Shown: piece after piece, positions 26,968 to 35,154 of the stretch
Position numbering within the stretch: the stretch's first letter is position 1
Layout of the letters: every line of letters begins with the position of its first letter
NCBI RefSeq assembly: GCF_026191475.2
Contig: NZ_JAOSLC020000003.1
Coordinates: forward strand, 1,581,001-1,645,000
Source: Polaribacter ponticola
GTDB taxonomy: Bacteria; Bacteroidota; Bacteroidia; Flavobacteriales; Flavobacteriaceae
Direction of reading: 5' to 3'
DNA length: 64,000 bases
Translations under genes and position numbers: made by a program
The notes under the pieces: model-generated
Told to the model about the DNA's origin: nothing
Seen by the model: only the letters and a program-made list of their open reading frames with translations
Database searches by the model: none

Positions 26968-27525
26968 CTAAAAAATTAAAGGAATTATAAACCAAGTAGC
27001 AATAATTCCGCCTATAAAAAAGCCAATTACCGCCAATAAAGATGGTAATTGCAAACTACTTAAACCTGTAATTGCGTGTCCTGAAGTACAACCTCCCGCA
27101 TAACGAGTTCCGAAACCAATTAAAACCCCAGATAGAATTAATATTAAAAATCCTTTTAAAGAAAAAACAATATCCTCTCCAAAAATTTCATCTGGAAAAT
27201 ATTGGTTACCAACATTTTTAAAACCCAAATCTGTTAATTCTTGAACTGTTGTTGGATTCAAATCTATTTCTTGATTGGGAATTAAGTATGTCACAGAGAT
27301 AAACCCTCCAATAATTAATCCAACTACAAACATTAGGGCAAAATCGCGATCTTTCCAATCTTTTTTAAAATAGTCTGAAACTTTACCAGCGCCTGCCATT
27401 GTGCAAAGTGTTTCGAAATTTGTAGATGCACCAAAATTTTTACCAAAATAAAAATACAACAACAAACAAATTGCTATTAATGGGCCACCAACATACCAAG
27501 CCCAAGGTTGTAATATAAAATCCAT
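26968..27525 (-). CDS. YeeE/YedE half-transporter, first half
   Basis: 186 residues from the ATG at 27525 (MDFILQPWAWYVGGPLIAIC). An upstream in-frame start at 27558 is rejected because its extra residues are encoded by the repeat at 27541-27580. Five or so membrane segments are visible, with the family block GFGTRYAGGCTSGHAITGLSSLQLPS (about residues 135-160), whose Cys is the substrate-contacting residue in TsuA-type proteins. The two halves together equal one full YeeE/YedE transporter. They lie upstream of moaA in the same direction. Confidence 0.88.
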   Translation of the reverse strand: MDFILQPWAWYVGGPLIAICLLLYFYFGKNFGASTNFETLCTMAGAGKVSDYFKKDWKDRDFALMFVVGLIIGGFISVTYLIPNQEIDLNPTTVQELTDLGFKNVGNQYFPDEIFGEDIVFSLKGFLILILSGVLIGFGTRYAGGCTSGHAITGLSSLQLPSLLAVIGFFIGGIIATWFIIPLIF

Positions 27526-27540
27526 AATTTTTATAATTTG

Positions 27541-27580
27541 TTCTCGATACAATTTCAATAAATAATAGAAATCACTCGAA
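27541..27580. repeat. Dispersed palindromic repeat, copy D
   Basis: TTCTCGATACAA (27541-27552), 19 nt, then TCACTCGAA (27572-27580): the same two blocks at the same spacing as copy A (21986-22025). It lies in the gap before waaA and supplies a spurious N-terminal extension to the neighbouring transporter frame. Confidence 0.65.
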
Positions 27581-27590
27581 CTAACATTCT

Positions 27591-28823
27591 TTAAATTTTA
27601 TCTTTTAAATAATTCATAATTAAATTTGTTGCGCCAAGGTTTTCTTTAATGTATTTTTTATTTAGAAGACCAGTTAAACTCCTATCCTCTTCATCTGTTC
27701 TTAAAGAAATAAGCGCTTTTGTAAGCTCTTCTTTATTTTTAATTGAAATACAACCACCAATTTTAACCAAATCTACAGCTTCTTTAAATTTGTCGTATTT
27801 ATTACCAATAATAACAGGTATTCCAAAAGTAGCTGGTTCTAAAATATTATGTAAACCCGTATTTAAACCTCCACCAACATATGCTACATCTGCGGCTGCA
27901 TAAATTTTGGTTAAAATTCCAATAGTATCAATAATAAAAACCTGATAATTAGATAAATCCTTACCTTTTTTATCAGAAAATAAAACAACCTTTTTATTGA
28001 TTGATTTTTGTAATTCTAAAATTGCTTCTTGCTTAATATTATGTGGTGCAATTATAAACTTTTCGTTTTCAGAAGCTTTATTATTAATATAATCTACCAA
28101 CAATTCTTCATCTTCTTTCCAAGTACTACCAGCAACCAAAGTGTATTGCTCATTTTTAAACTTATTAATAAAACTTAAAGTGTTGTCTTGTCTTAAAATC
28201 TTAGTAACTCTATCAAAGCGAGTATCACCAGCAATTGTTACGTTTTTAAAATTGATTGAATTTAACAACTCTTCTGAAACTTTGTTTTGTACAAAAAAGT
28301 GATGAAAAGCCTCTAAAGACTTTCGCATAAAACCACCATAAGACTTAAAGAATATTTGCTTTTCTCTTAAAATACCAGAAACTAAAATTGTTGGAATTTC
28401 TTTCTTTTTAAGTTCATTTAAAAAATTTGGCCAAAATTCATATTTTATAAAAACTGCAAACTTAGGATTTACATTTTCTATAAATTTTCTAGCATTAGAT
28501 TTAGAATCTAAAGGAAGATAACAAACTACGTCTGCTAAGTTATAATTTTTACGAATTTCATATCCAGAAGGAGAGAAAAAAGTAACTAAAATCTTAAAGG
28601 TCTTATTATTCTTTTTTAAAGCTTCAATAATTGGTATTGCTTGTTCAAATTCCCCCAAAGAAGCTGCATGAAACCATATAACATCTTCGTTTTTTAAATT
28701 AGAAATCTTAGAAAAAGTTTCTTTTTTACCATCAACAAAAAGTCTTAGTTTTTTACTAAAAAACTTTAACACGAAAAGTGTTATTGTCGCAACAAAAACA
28801 AGGATATTGTACAAGAAATTCAT
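27591..28823 (-). CDS. waaA: 3-deoxy-D-manno-octulosonic acid transferase (Kdo transferase)
   Basis: 410-residue GT30 enzyme adding Kdo to lipid A precursors at the inner membrane. A single N-terminal membrane segment (MNFLYNILVFVATITLFVLKF) is followed by VIWFHAASLGEFEQAIPIIEAL (the catalytic Glu block), VVCYLPLDSKSNARKFIENVNPKFAVFIKYEFWPNFL, and the C-terminal nucleotide-sugar domain with VAGSTWKEDEELL, APHN and ADVAYVGGGLNTGLHNILEPATFGIPVIIG. Length and motif order match WaaA. It is the distal gene on this strand after the terminator at 28879-28905. Confidence 0.95.
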   Translation of the reverse strand: MNFLYNILVFVATITLFVLKFFSKKLRLFVDGKKETFSKISNLKNEDVIWFHAASLGEFEQAIPIIEALKKNNKTFKILVTFFSPSGYEIRKNYNLADVVCYLPLDSKSNARKFIENVNPKFAVFIKYEFWPNFLNELKKKEIPTILVSGILREKQIFFKSYGGFMRKSLEAFHHFFVQNKVSEELLNSINFKNVTIAGDTRFDRVTKILRQDNTLSFINKFKNEQYTLVAGSTWKEDEELLVDYINNKASENEKFIIAPHNIKQEAILELQKSINKKVVLFSDKKGKDLSNYQVFIIDTIGILTKIYAAADVAYVGGGLNTGLHNILEPATFGIPVIIGNKYDKFKEAVDLVKIGGCISIKNKEELTKALISLRTDEEDRSLTGLLNKKYIKENLGATNLIMNYLKDKI

Positions 28824-28878
28824 TCGGGTAAAAATACAAAATAGAAGTTACTTAGAGACTCAAATAGTAAGCATAAAA

Positions 28879-28905
28879 AAAGTTACTCTAAAAAAGAGTA
28901 ACTTT
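28879..28905. terminator. Rho-independent terminator after the LytTR regulator
   Basis: An 11-bp stem (AAAGTTACTCT 28879-28889 with AGAGTAACTTT 28895-28905) around AAAAA; on the minus strand it is followed by a T-rich stretch. It closes the kinase-regulator unit before waaA. Confidence 0.85.
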
Positions 28906-29021
28906 AATCAAAATATAAATGTCCCCCAACATAATATTTAACAAGTAAATATACTTAAAGACATTAATAATTACATTTAAAAATGTTCTAAACGGTCTTT
29001 TTATTGTTCTTAAAGAAAGAT

Positions 29022-29753
29022 TTACATTAATTTTAGACGACTTACTAAGTCTTGTTTAAAGGTTTTACCAATAGAAATTTCGTTTTTAAACACCATTACA
29101 GAAGAATTTTTGATTTCTGTAATATGCTTAATATTAACAACAAAGCTCCTATGAACTCTTATAAAGTTAGTATCTAAGTTTTTAAGAATACTATTTAAAC
29201 TTCTTCTAACTAAAAATTTTTCATCATTTTTTAAAAACAACTCTACATAAACATGAGAACTTTTTAAATATAAAATATCTCTAAAATTAATCTTTAGAAA
29301 AGAACCTTTATTCTTAATAAAAATTGAATCATTAGTTATTTGCGAATCTTCTAATTTTTCTTGATTACTTTTATTATTTAATAAAAAATTTGACATTACA
29401 ATCTCTATAGATGTATAAAGTTCTTCTTTAGAAAAAGGTTTAATTAAATATGCAGGCGGCAAAACCTCTTTAGCCAAATCTAATGTTAATGAATCTGCAT
29501 TTGATGTTAAAAAAATAAATGGAAAATTAAAACTTTCTCGAATCTTTTTAGCGATATCTATTCCTGTTTTCCTTCCTGATAATTGAATATCTAAAATTGC
29601 AAAATCTGGTTTTTCTTCCTCTATTCTTATAATCGCCTCCGTATAACTTATTGCTGGTTCTAAAGATTCATAGCCCAAATCATCTAAAGCATCACAAATA
29701 TTATCTGCAATAATCATTTCATCTTCTACTACTAATATTTTTAATTTATTCAT
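29022..29753 (-). CDS. LytTR-type response regulator
   Basis: 243-residue two-component regulator. The receiver domain (residues 3-120) has the acidic pocket VVEDE, the phosphoacceptor Asp in FAILDIQLSG and the conserved Lys in AYLIKPF. The C-terminal LytTR DNA-binding domain (about 145-240) reads FLKINFRDILYLKSSHVYVEL and FIRVHRSFVVNIKHI. It starts 22 nt after the kinase gene and is presumably its partner. Because that kinase is broken by an insertion sequence, the regulator may now act without its sensor or be poorly transcribed. Confidence 0.93.
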   Translation of the reverse strand: MNKLKILVVEDEMIIADNICDALDDLGYESLEPAISYTEAIIRIEEEKPDFAILDIQLSGRKTGIDIAKKIRESFNFPFIFLTSNADSLTLDLAKEVLPPAYLIKPFSKEELYTSIEIVMSNFLLNNKSNQEKLEDSQITNDSIFIKNKGSFLKINFRDILYLKSSHVYVELFLKNDEKFLVRRSLNSILKNLDTNFIRVHRSFVVNIKHITEIKNSSVMVFKNEISIGKTFKQDLVSRLKLM

Positions 29754-29775
29754 TTCAAAACGATTTATAAAAATA

Positions 29776-31570
29776 TTAATCTATTAATTGTCTTGCATGA
29801 AGATCTTTAAAAAGAATCTCAAAACGTGCTCCGTTTTCATTAGACAAACTTAAAGTACCATGTAATTGTTTTACCAATCTATTTATTAAACGAAGTCCTA
29901 AACTTTTAGCCTTTTTAATATCAAAATCACTAGAAATACCAGGTCCATTATCCTGTATTACTAGCTTAAAATTATCATTATCTTGTTTATTTATAGAAAT
30001 TGACAATAGACTTTCTTTATTTTCATGAAACGCATATTTATATGAATTAGTAATTATTTCATTTATAATTAAACCTAATGGAATTGCAGTATCAACATCA
30101 AACTCCATGTTATTAGAAATAATTTCTGTTTTAATTTTATTGTCAGATTTATATAGTGATGAAAGTTCTTTTACCAGCAATTTTATATACTCATCAAAAT
30201 CTACTAAACCACTTTTGTTTTGATATAGTTTCTGATGAATCAAAGCCATAGACTTAACTCTATTCTTCCCTTCTTCTGCTAATTCTAAAGCTTTTTCGTC
30301 TTCTATATTTTTACTCTGCAACTCTAATAAACTTGATACAATTTGAAAATTATTTTTAACTCTATGATGCATTTCTCCTACAAGTAACTCCTTCTCTTTT
30401 AAAGACTTATTAATTAAAATATTCTTTTCAGTTAGTTCTTTAGATTGTTTTCTTATTTTTCTTAAAACAAGCAAAGAAATCAGAAGAAAAACAATTGACA
30501 AGAGAGAAATTAAACCGTACAAAGTAATTTTTTCGTTTTGAAAAGCGATTTCCTTTTCTTTAACTTTTAATGCTTGTGCAGTTTTATAATTAGATAACGT
30601 TTCTGATAAATCTTTAGAATAAATACTTCTCGTTAAAAAAACACCTTCAGTTTTATAAGACATCGCTTCTTTAAAATAACCTTGAGCATGAAGAGCGTTT
30701 GCGCTTTCGTCCAATAATCTAAAATATTCGTTTGGTATTAAATCTTTACCTAAAAGTTTAAATTTAGTTACTAATTCTAGCGTATTTTTAACCTTAAACT
30801 TATTTAGTATTTCTTTTTTTGAGGGTGAATCTTTCTTTAATTTGGATATAAATTTAGCAAATAAATGATATGAGAATATTTTAGTGTTTTCATTTTCATA
30901 TAATTCTTTAAGCAAATTTTTCACTCTTTTTTCATAACCGCCTTTAAAGATATATGCATCAATTAAATGTATTATATTGTTATAATGATAACTGCTTTTT
31001 TCATTTAATTTATTAGACAAGGCTAAAGACTCCTCACTAACATCTATATATTCTTGTAACTTTCTTTCTAGAATTAAGAAATCTGACAAATGGTATAAAA
31101 AAATACTTTGTAACTCTAGATCATTTATTTTTTTTGCAACATCAATTCCTTTTAAACAAAGACTTTTTCCTTCTTCTACATTTTCTTGAATTTGACGCAT
31201 AACAATACAATGCGTAGTAATTTTGGTTTTTGCCCTTAAAACGGCTATATTTTTTACATTAAACCTACTTATATATAGTTCTAATTTATTTTGTTTTATC
31301 CTCGATTCTTCAAGAGTTAAAGCATCACCTACTAAATTAGAAATTTGATGCCACTTTATATCAACATAATCAAGGTTTATCTTTTTTGCCTTTAAAGGCT
31401 CTTTTACATGCTTATCAATAAAAGTTGATATTAAGTTATATTTATTAGAAGGTCTTTCACTTACTTTAATTGTAAAAATTTTATAATCAGAATAAGTAAC
31501 TCCCTTTTCTTTTATAATCTTTTCTAAAATATTTACATAATCGTTTTTATTAAGTTGATGGTGATAAACC
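29776..31570 (-). pseudogene. TPR sensor histidine kinase, C-terminal part cut off by an insertion sequence
   Basis: This is the larger part of a kinase of 642 codons. The frame is open from the insertion junction (31570) to the stop; an internal ATG at 31200 gives a possible 474-residue product. It has TPR-like helices, one membrane segment (ITLYGLISLLSIVFLLISLLVL), a HisKA_2 box GEMHHRVKNNFQIVSSLLELQSKN with the phosphoacceptor His, and the ATP-binding N and G boxes (LGLIINEIITNSYKYAF, QDNGPGISS, GLRLINRLVKQLHG). The missing N-terminal part (33006-33139) encodes the signal peptide, so sensing or topology is probably lost. The catalytic part itself is intact. Confidence 0.9.
31563..31570. 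repeat. Target-site duplication, left copy
   Basis: GATAAACC immediately left of the insertion sequence, repeated exactly at 32998-33005. Eight base pairs is the usual duplication of ISL3-family elements. In the kinase frame it encodes part of K-V-Y. Confidence 0.9.
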
Positions 31571-31638
31571 GAATCAACACAAAAAGTTGTGGAGCATTCA
31601 AAAAAAGAAGAACTTTGTTTTTCTAAATTAGATTCATT

Positions 31639-31986
31639 TTGAGTAGACTATTAGATATTGCTAAATTATTATTGCCAGAAGTTCTTGTTGATAATTTTAA
31701 ACTCACAAAACACGAGATTAAACAAGATGAGCTTCATTTTTATTTCACAGAACTAAATAATGTTCCAATAGAATATAAAGCAGTTAAGTTAAGCTCTAAA
31801 GGCTTTTTTCCAGAAGCTACTGTTCAAGATTTTCCTATACGTGGTAAGAATGTTTACTTACACATAATAAGACGACGTTGGCTAAATGAATCTACAAAGA
31901 AAGTCATTACTCGAGATTGGCAATTAGTAGCAAAAGGCACTAGAATCACTAGTGAGTTTGCTACTTTTTTAAAAGATATCAGTTAG
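31639..31986 (+). CDS. ISAon1-family transposase, N-terminal part
   Basis: 115 residues from a TTG start (MSRLLDIAKLLLPEVLVDNF). It matches the N-terminal domain encoded as a separate frame in ISAon1-type elements, including PIEYKAVKLSSKGFFPEATVQDFPIRGKNVYLHIIRRRW and KGTRITSEFATFLKDIS near the end. The stop at 31984-31986 lies in a stretch where the second frame is already open (from about 31972), so a +1 ribosomal shift near AGT-TAG could produce a fused transposase. Confidence 0.85.
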   Translation: MSRLLDIAKLLLPEVLVDNFKLTKHEIKQDELHFYFTELNNVPIEYKAVKLSSKGFFPEATVQDFPIRGKNVYLHIIRRRWLNESTKKVITRDWQLVAKGTRITSEFATFLKDIS

Positions 31987-32029
31987 TAACAATCCTAGCA
32001 GTACTACAATTATAGCGAACTTTTACGGA

Positions 32030-32965
32030 GTGAATTCAAGAAACCTGCAAAGACAATATAAGGATCATTTAAGTGATTTTAAACAATGGAATCAAAAATC
32101 ACATGCTAAACAATGGCTATTGTTTCCAAAAAATATTGGAAAATATATTTCAATAGATGAAACTGCTTTTTCAAATGGAGACTTATACACTATTGTTACC
32201 AATAAAAATGCGAAAGGCAAGAAAGGTGCTTTAATTGCTATGATTAAAGGAACTAAGGCAGAAACAGTTATAAAAATACTTCAAAAAATAGCTTTAATAG
32301 AAAGACAAAAGGTAACCGAAGTAACCTTAGATATGGCTGGAAATATGGGGCTAATTGTTAAAAAGTCATTCCCACAAGCTGCTTTAGTTATAGATAGGTT
32401 TCATGTGCAAAAATTAGCTTTGGACGCTTTACAAGAAATTAGGATTAAACATCGTTGGGATGCTATAGATACAGAAAATGATGCTATAGAAAAAGCAAGA
32501 AATCAATCTTTGAAATATACACCAAAATTATTATCAAATGGAGACACTTTGAAACAATTATTAGCAAGAAGCAGATATTTACTATACAAATCGACAAATA
32601 AATGGACTCAAAATCAATCTGATAGAGCTAAAATACTTTTTGAACAATATCCTGATATAGAAAAAGCATACAGATTATGCCAAAATTTATCATGGATATA
32701 TAATCAAACAAAAGATAAAACTTACGCCTTAATAAGACTTGCTAAATGGGGTGAAAAAGTCAGACAAGCACAGTTTAAAAGTTTTAATAGCATCTCTAGA
32801 ACAATGTCTATACATTATAAAAACATACTAAACTATTTTGATAATAGAAGCACAAATGCTTCGGCGGAATCTTTTAATGCAAAAATTAAAGCTTTTAGAA
32901 CGCAATTTAGAGGCATTAGAAATATAGAGTTTTTCCTTTTTAGACTCTCAAATATTTATGCATGA
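32030..32965 (+). CDS. ISAon1/ISL3-type DDE transposase
   Basis: 311 residues from a GTG at 32030; the frame is open upstream to about 31972 and the extra residues (IIANFYGVNSRNLQRQY) look like a genuine helix-turn-helix of the family, so the real protein probably starts earlier or by frameshift from the first frame. The DDE domain shows ISIDETAF (first Asp), VTEVTLDMAGNMG and LVIDRFHVQKLALDALQ (second Asp region), and the C-terminal NRSTNASAESFNAKIKAFRTQFRGIRN with the catalytic Glu. It ends FRLSNIYA, typical of the family. Confidence 0.9.
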   Translation: MNSRNLQRQYKDHLSDFKQWNQKSHAKQWLLFPKNIGKYISIDETAFSNGDLYTIVTNKNAKGKKGALIAMIKGTKAETVIKILQKIALIERQKVTEVTLDMAGNMGLIVKKSFPQAALVIDRFHVQKLALDALQEIRIKHRWDAIDTENDAIEKARNQSLKYTPKLLSNGDTLKQLLARSRYLLYKSTNKWTQNQSDRAKILFEQYPDIEKAYRLCQNLSWIYNQTKDKTYALIRLAKWGEKVRQAQFKSFNSISRTMSIHYKNILNYFDNRSTNASAESFNAKIKAFRTQFRGIRNIEFFLFRLSNIYA

Positions 32966-32997
32966 TTCCTAAATCCCACAACTTTTTGTGTTGATCC

Positions 32998-33005
32998 GAT
33001 AAACC
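32998..33005. repeat. Target-site duplication, right copy
   Basis: GATAAACC directly right of the insertion sequence, identical to 31563-31570. Confidence 0.9.
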
Positions 33006-33139
33006 TTAGCAGAATCTATCTTTTTAGATAATATAAAACCTTCAACTTTATGAATAATTTTCTCTTGATTAATCTCTTCAGTTTGAGAAAATGTATTTAC
33101 AAAAAAGAGAAAGAAAGTAATTTTTAATAGAGATTTCAT
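33006..33139 (-). pseudogene. N-terminal fragment of the interrupted histidine kinase
   Basis: ATG at 33139 begins a signal peptide (MKSLLKITFFLFFVNTFSQ) followed by TEEINQEKIIHKVEGFILSKK; the frame enters the insertion sequence after about 47 codons and meets a stop within its terminal repeat. Joining codon 45 to position 31569 through one copy of GATAAACC gives a continuous frame with ...SAKVYHHQLNKNDYVNILEK. This shows the original sensor was exported to the periplasm or membrane. Confidence 0.88.
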
Positions 33140-33187
33140 TTTATAGCTTTTATAAGTAAACTTATGAAAAACTTTCTTAAAAACGAA

Positions 33188-33219
33188 AAACGCTCAAACA
33201 TTAAAATGTTTGAGCGTTT
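33188..33219 (-). terminator. Rho-independent terminator after rpmA
   Basis: A 14-bp perfect stem (AAACGCTCAAACAT 33188-33201 with its complement 33206-33219, loop TAAA), followed on the minus strand by a T-run. It separates the ribosomal operon from the kinase gene. Confidence 0.9.
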
Positions 33220-33243
33220 AAATAATTTAAAAAACTTAATTTC

Positions 33244-33504
33244 TTAAGCTTCAAATGGAGTTATAGATACGTAAGATCTATTATCCTTTTTCTTTCTAAA
33301 CTCAACAACTCCATCAACTTTTGCATGTAAAGTATGATCTTTACCCATGTAAACGTTTTCTCCTGGATTGTGAGTAGTTCCTCTTTGACGAACAATAATA
33401 TTTCCTGCAATTGCAGCTTGTCCTCCAAAAATCTTAACTCCTAGACGTTTCGATTCTGATTCTCTACCATTCTTCGAACTACCTACTCCTTTTTTATGTG
33501 CCAT
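33244..33504 (-). CDS. rpmA: 50S ribosomal protein L27 (bL27)
   Basis: 86 residues beginning [29 protein letters not shown], the canonical L27 N-terminus that reaches the peptidyl-transferase centre; no cleavable N-terminal extension as in Firmicutes. [30 protein letters not shown] completes the beta-barrel. It lies 27 nt after rplU, the near-universal order. Confidence 0.97.
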   Translation of the reverse strand: MAHKKGVGSSKNGRESESKRLGVKIFGGQAAIAGNIIVRQRGTTHNPGENVYMGKDHTLHAKVDGVVEFRKKKDNRSYVSITPFEA

Positions 33505-33531
33505 GATATTATGGTTTTAAAATTGAAATTT

Positions 33532-34017
33532 TTATTTAGTTAAAGCTTCGATTAATTCAGCTTTCTTTAAAGAAGTATATCCTGTGATACCTTTATCTTT
33601 AGCAGCAGCTTTTAATTCTGCAACAGTCATAGAACTATAATCTGTTGTAGCTTCTTTTACTTCAGCCTTAGGAGCAGACTCCTTTTTTGCTGATTTTTTA
33701 GCACCAGTAGCAGCAATAGATTCAATTTGAATCTCGCTTAAATACTGTCTGTGTCCATTTTTCTTGATATAACCTTTTCTTCGTTTCTTCTTAAAAACGA
33801 TTACTTTGTTACCTTTTAAATGCCTTAGAATTTGAGCTGATACTGAAGCTCCTTCTATAGCTGGGGCGCCAACTGTTACATTACCTTCATTATCAAGTAA
33901 AAGAACGTTATCAAAAGTAACTTTTGATCCTTCTTCTCCTGGTAAACGGTGAACGTATACTTTTTGGTCTTTTGCAACTTTAAATTGCTGCCCTGCTATC
34001 TCTACGATTGCGTACAT
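33532..34017 (-). CDS. rplU: 50S ribosomal protein L21 (bL21) with C-terminal SAP-like extension
   Basis: 161 residues against about 103 in E. coli. Residues 1-103 are standard L21 ([40 protein letters not shown]). A charged linker ([16 protein letters not shown]) leads to about 35 residues, [20 protein letters not shown] then [15 protein letters not shown], which resemble a SAP/Rho-N helical nucleic-acid-binding module. Such extensions occur in some Bacteroidota ribosomal proteins; the function is unknown. Promoter at 34078-34107; rpmA follows. Confidence 0.95.
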   Translation of the reverse strand: MYAIVEIAGQQFKVAKDQKVYVHRLPGEEGSKVTFDNVLLLDNEGNVTVGAPAIEGASVSAQILRHLKGNKVIVFKKKRRKGYIKKNGHRQYLSEIQIESIAATGAKKSAKKESAPKAEVKEATTDYSSMTVAELKAAAKDKGITGYTSLKKAELIEALTK

Positions 34018-34077
34018 ACTTTTAGTTTTGCGTATTAATACTTAAAATTAAACACTTCCTTACTGAAAATGCGGGTG

Positions 34078-34107
34078 CAAATATATGCTTTTTTCAAATA
34101 TAAACAA
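34078..34107 (-). promoter_or_regulatory. Bacteroidota-type promoter of rplU-rpmA
   Basis: Minus strand TTG (34107-34105), 19-nt spacer, TATATTTG (34085-34078), then GCACCCGCATTTT. The -7 box and downstream GCAyCCGCATTTT are shared almost exactly with the HU promoter. Confidence 0.65.
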
Positions 34108-34187
34108 TACAACTAATTAAAAATAACATCTTTAAAGTAGCTTTTTTCACTTATCTACTTTTTTAGTTACTAATAAATAACTTAAAA

Positions 34188-35060
34188 TTACTTCTTTCTA
34201 TTTAGTAAATACACTCCAAACAAGATAATTAAACCTGCAAACAATTGTAGCAAACTTAGTTTTTCCTCATCTAAAACACCCCAAAAAACAGCAACAATAG
34301 GTATAATATACGTTACGGAAGATGCAAATATAGGCGTTGCTAAATGCACCATTTTATTGTAAATAATTTTTGCTATTCCTGTTCCTAAAACCGCTAAAAT
34401 AGTAACATACCCTAAAGATATTAATTTAGTTTCTGTAAATTCTAAAGCATTAAAAAAACCAGTAAACAACAAAACAATAAAGGAAGGAATTACTAATAAA
34501 AGAAAATTACCAGTTACGATGCTTAATGCACTAATATCAGACAGATTCTTCTTTACTATATTTACATTAAACGCATAACCAATAGAAGCAATTACAACTA
34601 ATACAGCATACCAATAGTTTTGATTTGGGTTTAAATCTGCCCCTTCTATAATTAACAAAACAGTACCTATTAATCCAACAACAATACCTAATAATTGCTG
34701 CTTTTTAAAGGTAAACCCAAAAGCCAAAACACCTACTATTAAAGTATTAAATGGTGTTAATGAATTTAAAATAGAAGCTATAGAACTATCTATTCCTTGA
34801 ACAGTAAAAGCAAATAAGAAAACCGGAAAAAAAGTACCTAAAAAAGCAGTAGAAATAATATGCTTATAATGCTTTTTCTTAATCTCTTTTAAACTTTTAA
34901 AACCTATTAGTAACAAAAATAAACCAGCAATTAAAATTCGTAAGGCTCCTAATTGAATTGCTGTTAAACCAATAAGTGCTTTTTTCATTAAAATAAATGA
35001 ACTTCCCCAAACAAGAGAAAGTACGATTAAAAAAAGCCACTTTTTTTGATTCGTTTTCAT
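34188..35060 (-). CDS. EamA/DMT-family transporter
   Basis: About 290 residues from the ATG at 35060 (MKTNQKKWLFLIVLSLVWGSS); an upstream in-frame start (35108) is less likely because it adds residues ahead of a normal first helix. Ten membrane helices in two EamA repeats: FILMKKALIGLTAIQLGALRILIAGLF in the first and YAVLVVIASIGYAFNVNIVKKNL in the second, with the family VWGSSF motif. It is a drug/metabolite exporter-type carrier; the substrate is unknown. It is divergent from the heavy-metal lipoprotein gene at 35155. Confidence 0.9.
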   Translation of the reverse strand: MKTNQKKWLFLIVLSLVWGSSFILMKKALIGLTAIQLGALRILIAGLFLLLIGFKSLKEIKKKHYKHIISTAFLGTFFPVFLFAFTVQGIDSSIASILNSLTPFNTLIVGVLAFGFTFKKQQLLGIVVGLIGTVLLIIEGADLNPNQNYWYAVLVVIASIGYAFNVNIVKKNLSDISALSIVTGNFLLLVIPSFIVLLFTGFFNALEFTETKLISLGYVTILAVLGTGIAKIIYNKMVHLATPIFASSVTYIIPIVAVFWGVLDEEKLSLLQLFAGLIILFGVYLLNRKK

Positions 35061-35121
35061 AAGGCCAACTAATTTTAAAACAAAAATCTGACAATTATTT
35101 ATAATCAAAGCTAATTATTGA

Positions 35122-35129
35122 TAAATTTG
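35122..35129 (+). promoter_or_regulatory. Possible -7 box before the heavy-metal lipoprotein
   Basis: TAAATTTG matches TAnnTTTG 25 nt before the start codon at 35155. No convincing TTG was found at the expected upstream spacing, so this is tentative. Confidence 0.4.
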
Positions 35130-35154
35130 CACAATAATTAAATCATAAAATCTG

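Larger units (their letters stand above)
31571..32997 (+). mobile_element. ISAon1/ISL3-type insertion sequence, complete, 1427 bp
   Basis: Bounded by 22-bp terminal inverted repeats matching at 21 positions: GAATCAACAC... at 31571-31592 and the complement of GGATCAACAC... at 32976-32997, both containing ATCAACACAAAAAGTTGTGG. The 8-bp duplication GATAAACC flanks it. It carries two transposase frames on the plus strand, opposite to the host kinase gene. The ends and duplication are undamaged, so the insertion is probably recent. Removing it with one duplication copy restores the kinase reading frame exactly. Confidence 0.93.

Noticed and set aside
34897..35094. Small minus-strand frame overlapping the EamA gene
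   Set aside because: Out-of-frame shadow of the transporter, with no independent support.
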